This document shows, in pieces, positions 27,151 through 38,165 of a DNA stretch of 64,000 bases (within the stretch, counting starts at the first letter, position 1; every line of letters begins with the position of its first letter). The notes under the pieces were generated by a model. It searched no databases. It saw only the letters and a list, made by a program, of their open reading frames with translations, and had not been told where the DNA came from. The DNA lies in contig NBAY01000042.1 of NCBI GenBank assembly GCA_002794775.1, forward strand, positions 1-64,000, read 5' to 3'. Source of the stretch: Porodaedalea pini (Eukaryota; Basidiomycota; Agaricomycetes; Hymenochaetales; Hymenochaetaceae). A program made the position numbers and the translations under genes.

Positions 27151-29262
27151 TACTTGGATCAGGATCGTAGTAGATCTCGACCGCCGCTGTAACGGTACGC
27201 AGCGATGTGTACGCAAGTTCTGTTTGCACCGACTTGGTCCTTGTGTCGACAGCAGCAATTTCTGGGTCCAGGTACATGGAGTCTTGATATTCATGGCGAC
27301 GTTGATGATCTCTTTAAGACGCGGCACACCGAGCGTGACGTTTTTACTCGAAACACCAGCGTAATGGAAGGTATTTAGTGTCATCTGCGTCGCCGGCTCA
27401 CCGATCGACTGGGCAGCGAGTGTGCCGCACATCTCGCCCGGATGAGCGACCGACTGGTTGAACTTCGTCTCCACCTCGCCCAAGATCCAGTCAAACGCTT
27501 CTCTGTTGAGATGGAACTCCTCTAGGACTGGGCACGCGGCAAAAGTCGCCCGAAGGTGCATGCGGAATGCAACAGAAGCGTTCTCGGCAGCCTCCTGTAT
27601 TAAAAGGTCGTCGCTGCGCACAACGATGAGGCGGTCCGCCAGCTGCTGCACCTGCTCAATGATGTAAACAGGCTCCAGATCGCTCGGCTTTCTGCGGTCG
27701 ATATGGAAAATCTGCGTTGCGTTCTGCACGATACGGTTCAGGTTGACAGGAAGATAGTGGACAGTGGAATTGTCACGGCCCGGGAAAATGAAATCACGGA
27801 GCAATTTACGATCCTCATGAAGACGGTCGTATTCCTCGTCGAGTTTTTGCTGGAGCTCGAGGGATGAGTCATCGATACCGAATTGCAAAACACCAGGAAG
27901 GGAATCCACCCTTCGGGTCAGTGACGTCGACCCGATAGCGATGTTCGAACTCGCGATCATTGGTACCGAACATTTTGATCATTTGCCGTTCAATAAAAGC
28001 ACCGTCCATACCATCCTCGCCATACACGAATTGAATCAGGTCACCCAGAGAGTTTCGTACAGTCCCGTCGTAGCAGACAGCCACGTCTTCGAGTGCCTTT
28101 ACAAGTCGACGCTGAATGTAACCAGTCTCGGCTGTCTTGACAGCACGCCTCTGGGCTGAAGTCATCCTTCGTAAAGTGAGGTAGTGTGCGATGTCTGAAG
28201 CCAAACGGGATTCGCTTCCCTTCAACGGACTGCTGACCAACACAGACGGTCATCTGCGAGATGTTAATGAACGAACCCTTTGAACCTGCGACAACCATCT
28301 GTTTGACATTGTTGTCCTCCTTCAGGTTCTTCTGAGCGGATTGACCGGAATGGTCACGCGCCAAGTTGAGCTCGCATTCGACTCGACTCTCGAACGACTC
28401 GTGAATAGCCATACCCAGTGCAGCTTTCAGACGGTCTTTAGATGCATCTTCAATGGCCTGCACGACATCCTGCTTCCGCATCTTGATCTGCTCCGTGATG
28501 TACGCCATTGTCTTCTTATCAGCGACCATATCACCAATGTCTATACTGAATCCATTGTGGAACAGCCGGTAATTAACGATCTGCTGGAGACCAGTGAACA
28601 GCGTACGAGTCGCTTTGGGACCTTTTTCGCGGAAGACGACGTGGATCAGACCGCCTTGCGACGCTCCAACCGTCTCTTTCTCCACGATACCAAAGATGAT
28701 CTCGCCGTTTTCAATGAGCATGCCATCGTCAAAAACAGAGCTCGAAGATTTCGGATCAGGCGAGCGATATATGTTTATTCCGCGAGGAATCGTCATGCTA
28801 AGAATCTGTTTGCCCGCCCATAATGGCTTCCGCTTCAAGATCGCCGGCGTCGGAATCGTGCCGTCCCAGTCCCAGAGCAGGATGTTTTGCACCTGCGCCC
28901 AGTCGAGGAAGCTATCCCGCAAAGTGAATTTCCGGACACCGCACAACGTGTCCTGTACGATGCCCATAACAGGTTTGTTCGCCTGCGGCGAGATGATCTG
29001 CTTCGCAACCCATGCAATTTGACTGAGTTCGGCTCTCGTCTCTTCGCTCTCAGGAACGCTAGACGGAGCTGAGAAAGAGATGTAAAGCTAATCTTAAAAG
29101 TGACATACTGCATGTTCATCTCATTGCCATCGAAATCGGCGTCATACGGTGGAGTGACGGAAAGATTTAGACGAAAGGCTAAAATACACTAATCAGCGAC
29201 CATACAATGAGTTGAAGGTGGATAAACACGTACTAGAGTAAGGCATAAATCGCACGCGATGC
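27151..29262 (-). pseudogene. RPB1: RPB1 (RNA polymerase II largest subunit) middle fragment, copy A
   Basis: The fragment begins at HRVRFMPYS, passes an intact GT-AG intron, then [10 protein letters not shown] and the active-site loop. Here the loop reads DADFDGNEMNM instead of [11 protein letters not shown], so the third metal-binding aspartate is lost. A second intact intron follows, then [84 protein letters not shown] and the trigger-loop region [19 protein letters not shown]. About 95 bases around 28147 that encode the bridge-helix entry ([15 protein letters not shown]...) are deleted compared with copy B, shifting the frame. The fragment stops at YYDPDP and runs into NOT1. No clamp core, wall start or CTD is present. 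Confidence 0.9.
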
Positions 29263-31644
29263 CTCGCCGGAGAAGGTTTCTTCTCATCAACTGCAGGGGA
29301 CTTCTTCGTCGCTGTCTTGTTCCCTCCAGCTGTTGCCACAGATGCAGTTGATCGAATTGAATTCGCCGACGGTGACTTTTGAATGACGGGCGTCTTGTTC
29401 GCTGTTGTTTTCGTAGATACTGTAGTAATGGGCGACACCTTCCGTGTGCGCGACGCCGCGTTTACTGTACTAATTGGTGCCGCACTCGTTTCAGAGACGC
29501 GACGCGGCCGTCCTTTCGGTAGCGCAGGCGCCGGCGTTTAGGAGATCTTGAGATTCCGGTGCTGCGCATCGAGGTCGTTGACGTGGTTGAGACTTTCCTC
29601 GACTGAGTAACAGAGTCGCGCGGAGTCATATTCTCGCGGGGCGTCTTGAATGCAGACTCGCGTGTTGAAGCCCCGCTCCTGCTGCTGGACATTGACACAT
29701 TCGAGAGCGAGGATGTCGGTCGCGAGGGCGGATGAGGTGGACGAAGAGTACCTTGCTGGCCTGCAGTGGCGGCATTTCTGCGGATAGTCGATGCATGTGA
29801 ACGAGCAGATGAAACAGAAGCGGCGGCAGATTTTGGTCTTTGCACGGAGACGACGCTTGGGAGTTTTACACTCGTAACACTCGCATTGTCACCTGTGTCT
29901 TTCCCAGTTGTGCGTGGAGAGCGAGAAGCTACATCGGGCCGTCGAGAAACCACAGAAGATGACGTGGTAGAGCGCGCAAGGGACGAGGTCGAGCCCTTTA
30001 GTCGCGGGCTTTCTTGTTCGTCACCCTCCCCATCCACGTCCATACCTGAAGTATACGAGAGTGCACTCGGTGCCCTATGGACGCTTGGACTCGTGCTACG
30101 CGGGGTGGACGGCACAAATTTCGAGTCTGGCCGGCTCTCCTTACGCTCACGCTCCATCGCAGTGGTAAGGCGCAATGACGTTCGGCTAGTCGTCGACCCA
30201 ACGCTGCGCGCTACGCTCCGGACAGATTCGCTAGACGAGGTGGCAGCTGCATCCCCGCGAGCAAGGTTCTTGTTCAGCACGCTCGTACGAAGCGAATGCG
30301 ACGTGCTCATGCTATCGCGCTCAGTGGTGTCTTCGACCCTGCTGAGAGTAGGGCGAAGGCCTGCTCGCGTAAGCGGCCCACGCACCGTGTTGGAGTTGCT
30401 CGTCGTCGGCGTTAGAAGATCTTCGACCGGAATGTTGATCTCTGTAGATTGTTATTAGCAATACCATCGCTGATCTCCTTGATCGCCCAACTTTCCAGCG
30501 CATCGAAGCCACCCTCGTTCCGGATACAGACCCAGCGCCTTCGCATCCAGCGAAGCAGATCCATACGAGTCTGTTCAACTTGCACACGGATGTGGATGAT
30601 GTTTGATAAGAGGGTCTCGCTTGGTTCCGTAGGGTGCTGACGAAGAAGAATTGCACAAACGAGAGTCTGCGAAGGAATGAGCACAACAACAAACCCGATT
30701 ATATTTTAATACTCACCTGATAGAGCATGCCAGCATTCGACTCCACCATGCCCCTCTGCACAGCTTCCATAACCACTCAACTCACTCCCTGTCCTCAATC
30801 CGTCCTAGCCCATCATTCCCCATAATCTCAACCCACTGGCGCTCATTGAAACACTTCTCCACCTCGTTGCAAAGCAGCGCATCCACAAATCCCCCTTGCT
30901 GTCATAACCATTTCTCTCACACCCTCTACCCAAGCGTCGCGCACAGAGTTGAGCTTCACTAAGGCCGCATGCGCAGCGAAGGGCAAAGGAAACGCATTCT
31001 GCGGGAGCGCACGCTTCTTCAGGCCGGTCATCAACCCATCTTTCGTCTTCTGCGGGAGTGTAGCGAAGTCCGGCGTGCACTAGCCCTCTCCGAAAGACCA
31101 ACAAGGGCGCGCCGCGCTCCGCGCTCAAGGTATGTGTTCTGCACGTCTGGACGCACGGAAAGCGGTGTCCAAATCATATGAACGGTTTCTGAAGCTGAGC
31201 GTGCCAGAGCACATGGAGGCCGGGTAGGGGAACTCAACGTCAAGGTTGAAAGAGAGTGCAGATGTCGTCGGCGTTGGAAGAGATGGTGTCGGAGAGGCAG
31301 CGAAAGGAAGTGGGGACGCGATAGGTGCTGGGCAGAATGTGAAATAGCGTGCTTGGAAACTGGGTGGTGCACCAGCATAAATGATAGCTAGTGTTTGTTA
31401 TTCTCAAGGACAGGTGGTAGGTTCTGTGCTCGTGCTCACCTTTATGTCCCCAACCCTCCGAGTCCACGTTGCTGCCTTCGTCCATCGCGTCCTCATCCAG
31501 TAGATCCCAGACGTCATCTGGGAAGCGATCTTTCGCGCGATGAAAGAGCGATTGGAGGTCCTCTTGCCATGCTGTCGTCGACCTCTTCGTTGCCTCGAGC
31601 AGTGCGGGTGGGCAGGCAGGCAGCTGTGACGAGACGGCTACCAT
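29263..31644 (-). pseudogene. BTB-domain protein gene 5' part with serine-rich region, copy A
   Basis: Starts at ATG 31644 (MVAVSSQLPACPPALLEAT). The BTB entry DVWDLLDED...GWGHK is followed by an intron and AGAPPSFQARYFTF, a typical BTB core. A helical region follows (RPDVQNTYLERGARRALVGL, QTLVCAILLRQHPTEPSETL, RVQVEQTRMDLLRWMRRRWV) and then a long Ser/Thr/Arg-rich tail (30385-29240; VLNKNLARGDAAATSSSES, TTSSSVVSRRPDVASRSP). Relative to copy B, the BTB back half (EYLYTGMLSFSNHSYDLDTA to GRWGTGG) has an internal deletion. The tail ends PSPAR and switches into RPB1. The natural gene probably continues into a CAP-Gly domain, as seen in copy B. Its role is unknown; CAP-Gly would suggest microtubule or septum association. 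Confidence 0.65.
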
Positions 31645-31744
31645 GAGAAGCAGTGATGTAGTGTGATTAAGAAAAAAGTAGAGACAGCCCGAGAGAAAAG
31701 TGAAGGAGACAAATCAGCTCAAGTATGCCTCCTGCTGAGGATCA

Positions 31745-32167
31745 CATGAGGGAGCGAAGTGAATGTCTTGGCTGCAGCAAAACAGACTCGTCGACGACCG
31801 CAAGGGTGGAGATCACATGTTGGCACTGTCGTCAACTTTGCTTTCAACTCATTTTTAATTCAACCAGGCCACTTTATTTTACCAAAAATACATAGACAGA
31901 TAGAGAATTGTGTGAAGTTTTTTTACATGGTTCAAGCTTGCGATTTTGATGGTTGAATAAAATTAAATATGCCAATGAAGAAAGTGAGCACTGTACAGCC
32001 ACAAAAGCAGTGAACCCTTCATAGCCACAGCCTGAATTTAGTAGAAAAGGGGTCCAAAATTAACATATATGGTATGCCATCAGCTTATGAAGCTGACAAA
32101 AACCCAAATCGGGCTCCAAAAATTGGCCCACATTAAAAGACGATACTTCGTAAACTCAGTAATCGTA
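31745..32167 (-). repeat. Shared ~420-bp 5' end of element A
   Basis: In minus orientation the end starts TACGATTACTGAGTTTACG and is followed by a stem TCAGCTT-CAT-AAGCTGA. It runs to about ATGAGGGAGCG and is repeated in B (42381-42773) and C (55450-55860). Outside 32167 all three copies diverge at once. Confidence 0.85.
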
Positions 32168-32534
32168 AAAATAGGAAAGAACAATTAAAATCCATCATTC
32201 ATAAACTGGTAGACTTACACACGCAGTGTAGTTACAAGTTCAAGTTCTCTATAAATTACAACAACAGGACTCATACAGGTGTAGTACATTCCCAGGCTGG
32301 CTGGAATCACATACATAATATTATCCGAACGAAGAATAATAGGAACAAAAAGCACACACTTAGAGGCCAATTTACGAACAAATGTTCCATCCAAGTGAAA
32401 CACAAGTAAAAACTTGAGTACAGTTCAAGGAACGGAGGCAAGGAAACAGGGAATTGAAGGTGCCTAAGTCATATGAGCTAAAGCACCAGCAATGCAAAAG
32501 CCACGTACCAGACATCAGTCACAATAATGGATCG
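32168..32534. other. Flank of element A, no gene recognised
   Basis: AT-rich sequence between the element end and the 3' end of the next minus-strand gene; probably its 3' UTR. A 62-codon frame (32403-32215) has no recognisable features. I do not see the missing copia gag here, so element A did not simply split the copia copy to its left. Confidence 0.4.
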
Positions 32535-33613
32535 CTAAGCTAATGCTGTGCTGGTCGCGATCAATTTGTGATAGGTAAGCGGTGAAGTGTCTGGTGTCAT
32601 ATCTTCGTCTGTCGCGTCTTCGTCCGTCGCATCTTCGTCCATCACGTCTTCGTCCATCGCGTTTTCGTCCATCGCATCTTCGTCTATCGCACGTCCATAA
32701 TTACAAGCTTCGGCAAGATAACGAACGGGATAGGAAGGTTTGAGATCGTGAATCCTCCCGATGAGAATGTCAAGCTTCTTCATCAATTCTACGGAGAGAT
32801 CGGTACGCCGTAAACCTTGCGTCGCAATCACGTGCTCAACGTGCGCCATGACCTTATCGTCGCCCCGTTGTGCGTATTTACGAAATGGCGCAAAAATCAG
32901 CAACGACAAGGTCTCCTGTGATATATCGTCATTCGGGAAGACCTGATGGGCGCGCTCTAGGAGAGTGAAGCGATCCTCTGCATCTTTGGTCTCTAGGTTG
33001 CTTAACTTCAGGCCAAGGGCTACGTTTTCCGCATCGTTCGCCCACTTCTCCAACTGCTGACAGAAACGATTTGATAACGATCTCAACTCTAGCAACCCCA
33101 TCTTGTGTTTTGATTCTTCATCGCATTCCAAGAGTTCCCAAAGCTTCCGTGCGAGTTCCCTGGGACTGATGTCTCCGTGGGAATCTTTCACCTCATTGAT
33201 GTTGTAATCGCGATTCGTCTCTGCATGGAGACTCGTAAGCATCTGGCGGCTCCGAGATGAACGAGATGTCACAAAACAGTGGACCGCTTCATAGACAGTA
33301 TGCAATGCCTGCTTGATTTCTGTCGGCTTTAGCTCCATTGCGCTACCTCGAAATACCTGGGAATTGATAGATATGAAACCCGTTCTTATGTCGAGAAAAA
33401 AGAAACAACACCTACGGTATTTAAATAGGCCTCAAATCCGTTCGCCGTAGCCACCTGATCACGAAGATTCTCCTCCTCTTGAGTTACTTGACGCAAATCA
33501 AGTATGTATTGTTGGGTTTGAATTTCCACAACGTCCCTTAAGCGTCCCAGGGTGTCCGAAAGAGCTCCGTCTCGGTGAGTGTCCTTTTCCTTTGCTTCTT
33601 GACGTGCTGCCAC
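32535..33613 (-). CDS. Hypothetical protein with acidic DED repeat tail
   Basis: Two exons can be joined: up to 33416 (DTLGRLRDVVEIQTQQYILD, LRQVTQEEENLRDQVATANG, coiled-coil-like) and from 33359 (VFRGSAMELKPTEIKQALHT) across a short intron GTAGGT...CCCAG. The rest is helical and charged (ELARKLWELLECDEESKHKM, ENVALGLKLSNLETKDAED, HQVFPNDDISQETLSLLIF). It ends in tandem DEDAM/DEDAT/DENAM repeats and TPDTSPLTYHKLIATSTALA. The start is uncertain: the frame is closed just upstream. No family recognised; perhaps part of the same host locus as the next gene. Confidence 0.5.
32603..32700 (-). repeat. 15-bp coding minisatellite (DEDAM units)
   Basis: Six to seven units of the form (A/G)TCTTCGTC(C/T)(A/G)TCGC encode the repeated acidic pentapeptides at the C-terminus of the hypothetical protein. 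Confidence 0.8.
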
Positions 33614-33659
33614 TCCACCTTCAGATTCAATAGACGTTCCCGTATAGTGGTCTGATCAT

Positions 33660-34110
33660 CCATGTCAGAGTGTGGGCACTATAAAGCAGAGCTGAGCAAC
33701 ATCACCTGCTCGATGGGCAGTGGCCGGTCTGGCAAGGTCCAGATGAAGCGCACTCATCACACCTGGCACTAGATCACGCCGGTCAGCGACAAAACGAATA
33801 AACAGCAGTTCAGTCGCTGCTTACACTTGTGTGGTGAAATTGGCGTAGAGGGTGTAACAACAGACGACATTGGTGATGTGGAGATGATATAGTTGGGAGA
33901 CAAAGGCGCCACACATGAACCCCATTTCTCCTTGGGGCTTTATATGCCCGGTTAGATCCGTTTTCTTTCATTCATCTGACTAATTAATCCCACAGTGCCG
34001 AACCTACCGGTCAGGGTCGGCAAACTTAGCGCAGAGTACAGGAGCACAGGAACGATACACAAATGATACAAAGGTTATTTTCTAATTATCCATCGTCTGG
34101 CTGCTACCCT
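33660..34110. other. Intergenic, no gene recognised
   Basis: Contains a few short open frames without protein-like composition. I see no repeat shared with the rest of the window. Confidence 0.4.
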
Positions 34111-34116
34111 TATCTA

Positions 34117-35934
34117 TGTGCCTTCGCTTCCACTCTGTGACGTGCTCGCGATAGGCCGTTTCGAAGAGCCAGGAGGCGACTCATCAGAAAGACGGCGCTT
34201 TTGGGGCGATCCCTGCTGGGATGAACTGGGCGCAGAAGGTGCAGTCTGTAGAGAAATTGGCACTACCTCAGGAGTCATGAATTTTGGTGAAACCGATGCG
34301 GATACGTTCCCCTTCTTCTTCTTCTGACCCTTTATACGCTGCCTGTCGAGTTTGTTGACCTCAAAATAGTCTTCTTGGTCATTTTCTGTATTCGTGTACC
34401 AATCCTCAAAGCGTTTGGCCATATCCTGGAGGCTAATTTTGTGTGCTTCGGTTATGGTTATGCTGCTTGTAACATAAACCATTCCCGCTGTAACGTCTTT
34501 GTAACTCTTTGGGTGAGCAGCTTCATTCCCGACGTCTCGGATGGCATTCTTCGAGATCATCACGAAATTCGCCAGTATCGACGCACTCTGTTCCCCTTTT
34601 GGGAAAACTGTGAGGAACCGGTTTAGGGCAGTCTGCTGCACCACTCATACAGAACGGATAGCTGGATCAACCGTCTTTCCCTCATTCTGCTGTTGGTCCA
34701 TTTCGATCAGTAGGTTGGTAACGGTGATCCAAGTGTCAGTCGCCTCTTTTAGGAACTCCGTCATTACTTCCATCAGCGACGGCTCATCACCTTCGGCGAC
34801 TTTACCGAGTACAACAAGCAAGGTGGCCACGCGATTGGCCAAGATTGATAGCACCACCTCCCCATGATGGTTGATGCATTCCTTGATAAGCAGGAGGCGT
34901 TCGTCACTATCCTTTGTTACTAGGGGGACTTTGTCGTAGGTTTTTTCCATGGCGACAGCGCAGGCTGCCTCGTACGTGATCCTCCGACATTTGTCAAGTA
35001 CGGATCAACAACCGATCTGATACCTTTTTGCAAGGTCCTAGGAAGAGATAGGTAATGATAAATCACTGCAATTATTCGAAATATATAACCAGGCTGGGAC
35101 TCATGTCATTGACAAGGTCATAAAGTTTGTGGACCTGGTCGTTCAGGGATTTGCTGATGCTCGATATATTTGCAGACCGATCGAGCAGCAATTTCCTATC
35201 CGATTGTATGTTGACCAGCACATGATGAAGGTGCTGGACCACATCGAGGAACTTTGTAGAAAAATCTACCATGCCTTCATCCTGCGACCTATTCTTATAG
35301 TTTATCGCCGCCCAGACAAGCTCGTTGTAGTTCGCCACCCACTGCGGTGACGTCTCTGCCATAAAGCTAGTTCAACATTTAGCGCAATAGATAACATTTT
35401 TTGCTTACCATCAAAATCGTGGAGGGCGAGCCTAGTATACACTGACAAAATGAATCGATTATTGGTGTCAAATGCACAAGCCACTTACAAGCCGAGTCCT
35501 CAACCATGTGTACTGACATTGTGGCAGTTGAAGACGAACGACGATGGACACCTATCGATCTTCTCATGGGCGCGAGAAGACAGCTCACTAAGCTGAACTC
35601 TATGTATGTACAAATTAGGAAATTTGTAATTGACTCCTGCCGCGCCTCCACCTGATCCACGGTAGGGTCTCGACCCGTCATGTACATGCTGGGGAGCTGT
35701 CAGTGATGACTCATGGTGATTTCTTCCTCCAGAAGCATTTTCTATTTGCACGGTTTGGAGGACAACGATATTCGCGTCTGCTTGCACTTGTCCGGTACCA
35801 ACTTGGTTTACAATTGCTTGTTGTAGTCCTAAGCGGGCTGGGTCTATGTTGACCTGTGCAGGCCACGTTGGTCTCGAGTAACCCGACAGCTGGCTGGGTA
35901 TCTGCGAAGACGTCATGCCTGGAGTTTTAGCCAA
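34117..35934 (-). pseudogene. Hypothetical multi-exon gene with one nonsense codon
   Basis: Exons can be traced from 35934 (MTSSQIPSQLSGYSRPTWPA, TGQVQADANIVVLQTVQIEN) through 35362-35084 (SPQWVANYNELVWAAINYKN, LDVVQHLHHVLVNIQSDRKL). They continue into a long last exon from about 34980 (MEKTYDKVPLVTKDSDERLL, LSILANRVATLLVVLGKV, DTWITVTNLLIEMDQQQNE). At 34645-34647 a TGA (fits a former CGA) interrupts the frame, which continues VVQQTALNRFLTVFPKGEQS and ends in a KKKK stretch and a Pro/Ser-rich tail with KRRLSDESPPGSSKR, possibly a nuclear signal. No family recognised. Apart from the one stop the last exon looks intact, so a recent loss or polymorphism is possible. Confidence 0.5.
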
Positions 35935-36006
35935 CTACGAAAGCTCATAAGCTTCCAGAAATGAATTGACGTGAGGAAGACACGTACCAAGAGCCTCGCA
36001 TGGTCA

Positions 36007-36861
36007 TTATAATTGTTCATGGTGTAGGGCTGATGCCTTCCATTGGAATGAACCAAAAAAGTCCTCCGGGTGCTCACTGCATCTCATACTCTGTTTGATT
36101 TCCTTTATAAAAGGTGTGAGTATTTCATTCGAGTTGACTTTCGCTGCCTGAGCTGCACTATTTGGCTTAGTCGTGTCCTGTAACATGCTTCCAGGCATCT
36201 TGGAACTTTTCTAACCAGAACAAAATTCGCGCGTCAACCCTTAGAGAAGACCAAGAGAAACAATCGCCATTCACCAAATCATCATTCATATTCATATCCA
36301 CGACATCATGTGCAGTATCCTGCTTGTGTTTCTTCTGCTGCTGTTTAAGTTACCCCTTGACCCCTTGCACAAGCTCGTCGAGATCTGCATCAGAGTCGAG
36401 ATACCGTGGTTGAACCTTTGCTCTGATCTTTTCGAACCACGGAGCGGTGTAGCATAGTGCGACCATTGTGCGACGACACTGAAGACCAAAGAATTTCCAC
36501 CACAATGTCGCACACATCAATTATGGTATCCCATGGTTCACTGTTCATTTTGAGCAAGCCGCGCCCATCATCGACTAAGGCGGCAAGTGTGAGTCAGTGT
36601 GAGTCACGGTTGCTCAATGGCAGGCGGTTCTTCAGGCTCACATTGGAGACGTTCCATGTAATGAATATTGTCTCTAGTCGTCGGGCTCAAACTTTTTTCA
36701 ACACTCTATTCATCCCAGTTGTTTGGATCCTCATTGGCCATTTGGGCTATATCAAGTTGTGTTGGTTCTTCGTCATAGTCTTCCTCGTAAATATAGGTCA
36801 GATCGCAATCAGTAGTCCTTCAGCTCCTTCTCTGACACTCGGCCTCCGCATCATCCTGTGA
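36007..36861 (-). pseudogene. Hypothetical gene fragments left of element B
   Basis: Coding-like minus-strand pieces: 36198-36007 (SAAQAAKVNSNEILTPFIKE, IKQSMRCSEHPEDFFGSFQW) and, near the element border, an acidic stretch DKLSQDDAEAECQRR, one TGA, then TTDCDLTYIYEEDYDEEP and DIAQMANEDPNNWDE followed by a stop. They could be one gene upstream of the hypothetical gene at 34-36 kb. The open frame runs up to the element B border, so B may have cut this gene, but I could not find a convincing continuation beyond 42774. Confidence 0.35.
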
Positions 36862-36878
36862 TAGCTTGTCAACTATGC

Positions 36879-37058
36879 ACTTGAGGTAGTGGGCCATTGG
36901 GATGGCAAGCTACGATTACTGTTTACTGAATAGTAAATAATTCACTAATGAGAATAATGTTTTAGTATAACTTTCAAGCTTTAGTCTTCTCATATAAAAT
37001 GAAAGATACAGAAAACAGTAATCATAGCTTGCCATCCCAATGGCCCACTACCTCAAGT
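36879..37058. repeat. 180-bp palindromic terminus of element B
   Basis: Same length as the other two copies and only one base difference seen from copy C (ATCATAG instead of ATCGTAG near the right end). Terminal inverted repeat of about 46 bp. Confidence 0.9.
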
Positions 37059-37219
37059 TGAAATGCAATGCACAACTCATCTGTGTGCTAACATACTCCA
37101 AAATGATTTTTAACTTATTGCATGAGACACAAGAATGCTGTTTGTACAGAAACTCTACACAAATGTACTAACTAAAAAACCGACAGCATTCAAAAGCTGA
37201 CTAAAAAAAGTCTCCAAAA

Positions 37220-38165
37220 GGTGCAATTCAAGAATCCAGAGCAATCCGATTGAGTAGATAAGAGAGGAATATGAACATGCCAACAAGTGATTTCGGTGAT
37301 GAGGGCATCTGCCCAGAGCAAGGAGTGACTAAACATGGGAGTAGGGTAAAAGAAAGAAAGAAAGAAAAAGAAAAGGGGCAGGAATCTGAACTTAAATATG
37401 TTCCAAGGTTCACAAGCCCGAACCGACAGCATCTACAACATACAGCACCTGCTGTGGCCTCACAAAGAGACCTCGATACTCCGCGTTCGACACGTCCGAC
37501 ACCGACGGCGACGCGCTACGGAAACACTTCTTGCGGTCAACGCTGAGCTGCTCCCCCTCACGCTTCGTGCCCTTCCAGCCACTAATAACGCTAGTGCCAT
37601 AGTTATTCGTCACATCAATGCGTTGCCGGCAGGTCATGCATTCGTCGTCGCCCCATTCTGATGCCAAAGTCCAGACGTCAAAGTAGCGCACGCCACCCCA
37701 TGAGCCGTCATTCCACTGGTGGCCCTCGAGCTGATCGTCTGCCTAAGCATCGCCCACAGGCACCTCGACACCGACCCATGGCCCGCTCTCACCCTCAACC
37801 TCGCCGATATAATGGGCAAACACACGGAACCGCTTCCACTTTGAAGTAATGATACATGGAATGCCAATGTCCAATGTAGCACCATGGGGTTCCAGCATGA
37901 CCGTCTCGCCTGCAGACACCGTCTCCCCCACAGGCACTCGATTGAGGGTAATGGTGTCATTCGATTCCTTGTGCCGCAATGTAGCGAGAGTTGTATTTGA
38001 TCCGTTGTCGCTCGATCGCAGAGATCTGTCGTCTGCGATGATGGCATCCGCCCGCCCTTTCCCCTTCCCCTTCCCTTTAATCGTCAATGTACTGCCTGTA
38101 TTGGGAGGATCTTCAAAGTTGATATTTTCCTTAGATGGCATTTTTGGCAATGGCAAAGCTTTCCG
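37220..38165 (-). pseudogene. CAP-Gly domain gene 3' part, copy B
   Basis: The frame contains [20 protein letters not shown], a GKGKGKG linker, then the CAP-Gly domain: ATLDIGIPCIITSKWKRFRV, FAHYIGEVEGESGPWVGVEV and, after an intron or frame change near 37740, GSWGGVRYFDVW. It ends AEYRGLFVRPQQVLYVVDA. CAP-Gly domains bind the C-terminal tails of tubulin and EB proteins. Here it is preceded by RPB1 sequence, with a six-base overlap (AGCTTT) at the junction near 38160 that leaves the two coding frames out of register. I infer, without certainty, that it is the C-terminal end of the BTB gene found in the same element. Confidence 0.7.

Larger units (their letters stand above)
23288..32167 (-). 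mobile_element. Gene-capturing element copy A (NOT1 + RPB1 + BTB gene), Helitron2-like
   Basis: The right border is the 423-bp end shared with copies B and C, finishing CAGTAATCGTA at 32167. The left border is the 180-bp palindromic terminus at 23288-23467. Everything between is host gene sequence on the minus strand: a BTB-domain gene start (31644), RPB1 from 29262 and NOT1 from about 27150, the last cut by the terminus. Introns are present in all three parts, so capture was from genomic DNA. No Rep, helicase, transposase or RT is encoded, so mobility would need a helper. The element type is inferred from end structure, see the termini entries. A and B share the BTB/RPB1 junction, so they descend from one chimera. 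Confidence 0.7.

Noticed and set aside
27067..28967. A functional second RNA polymerase II large subunit
   Set aside because: The catalytic Asp is changed, the bridge-helix part is deleted, and both the N-terminal third and the CTD are missing.
29766..30458. Plus-strand frames opposite the serine-rich BTB tail (also 40249-41324)
   Set aside because: Antisense shadows of a low-complexity coding region, and they break differently in the two copies.
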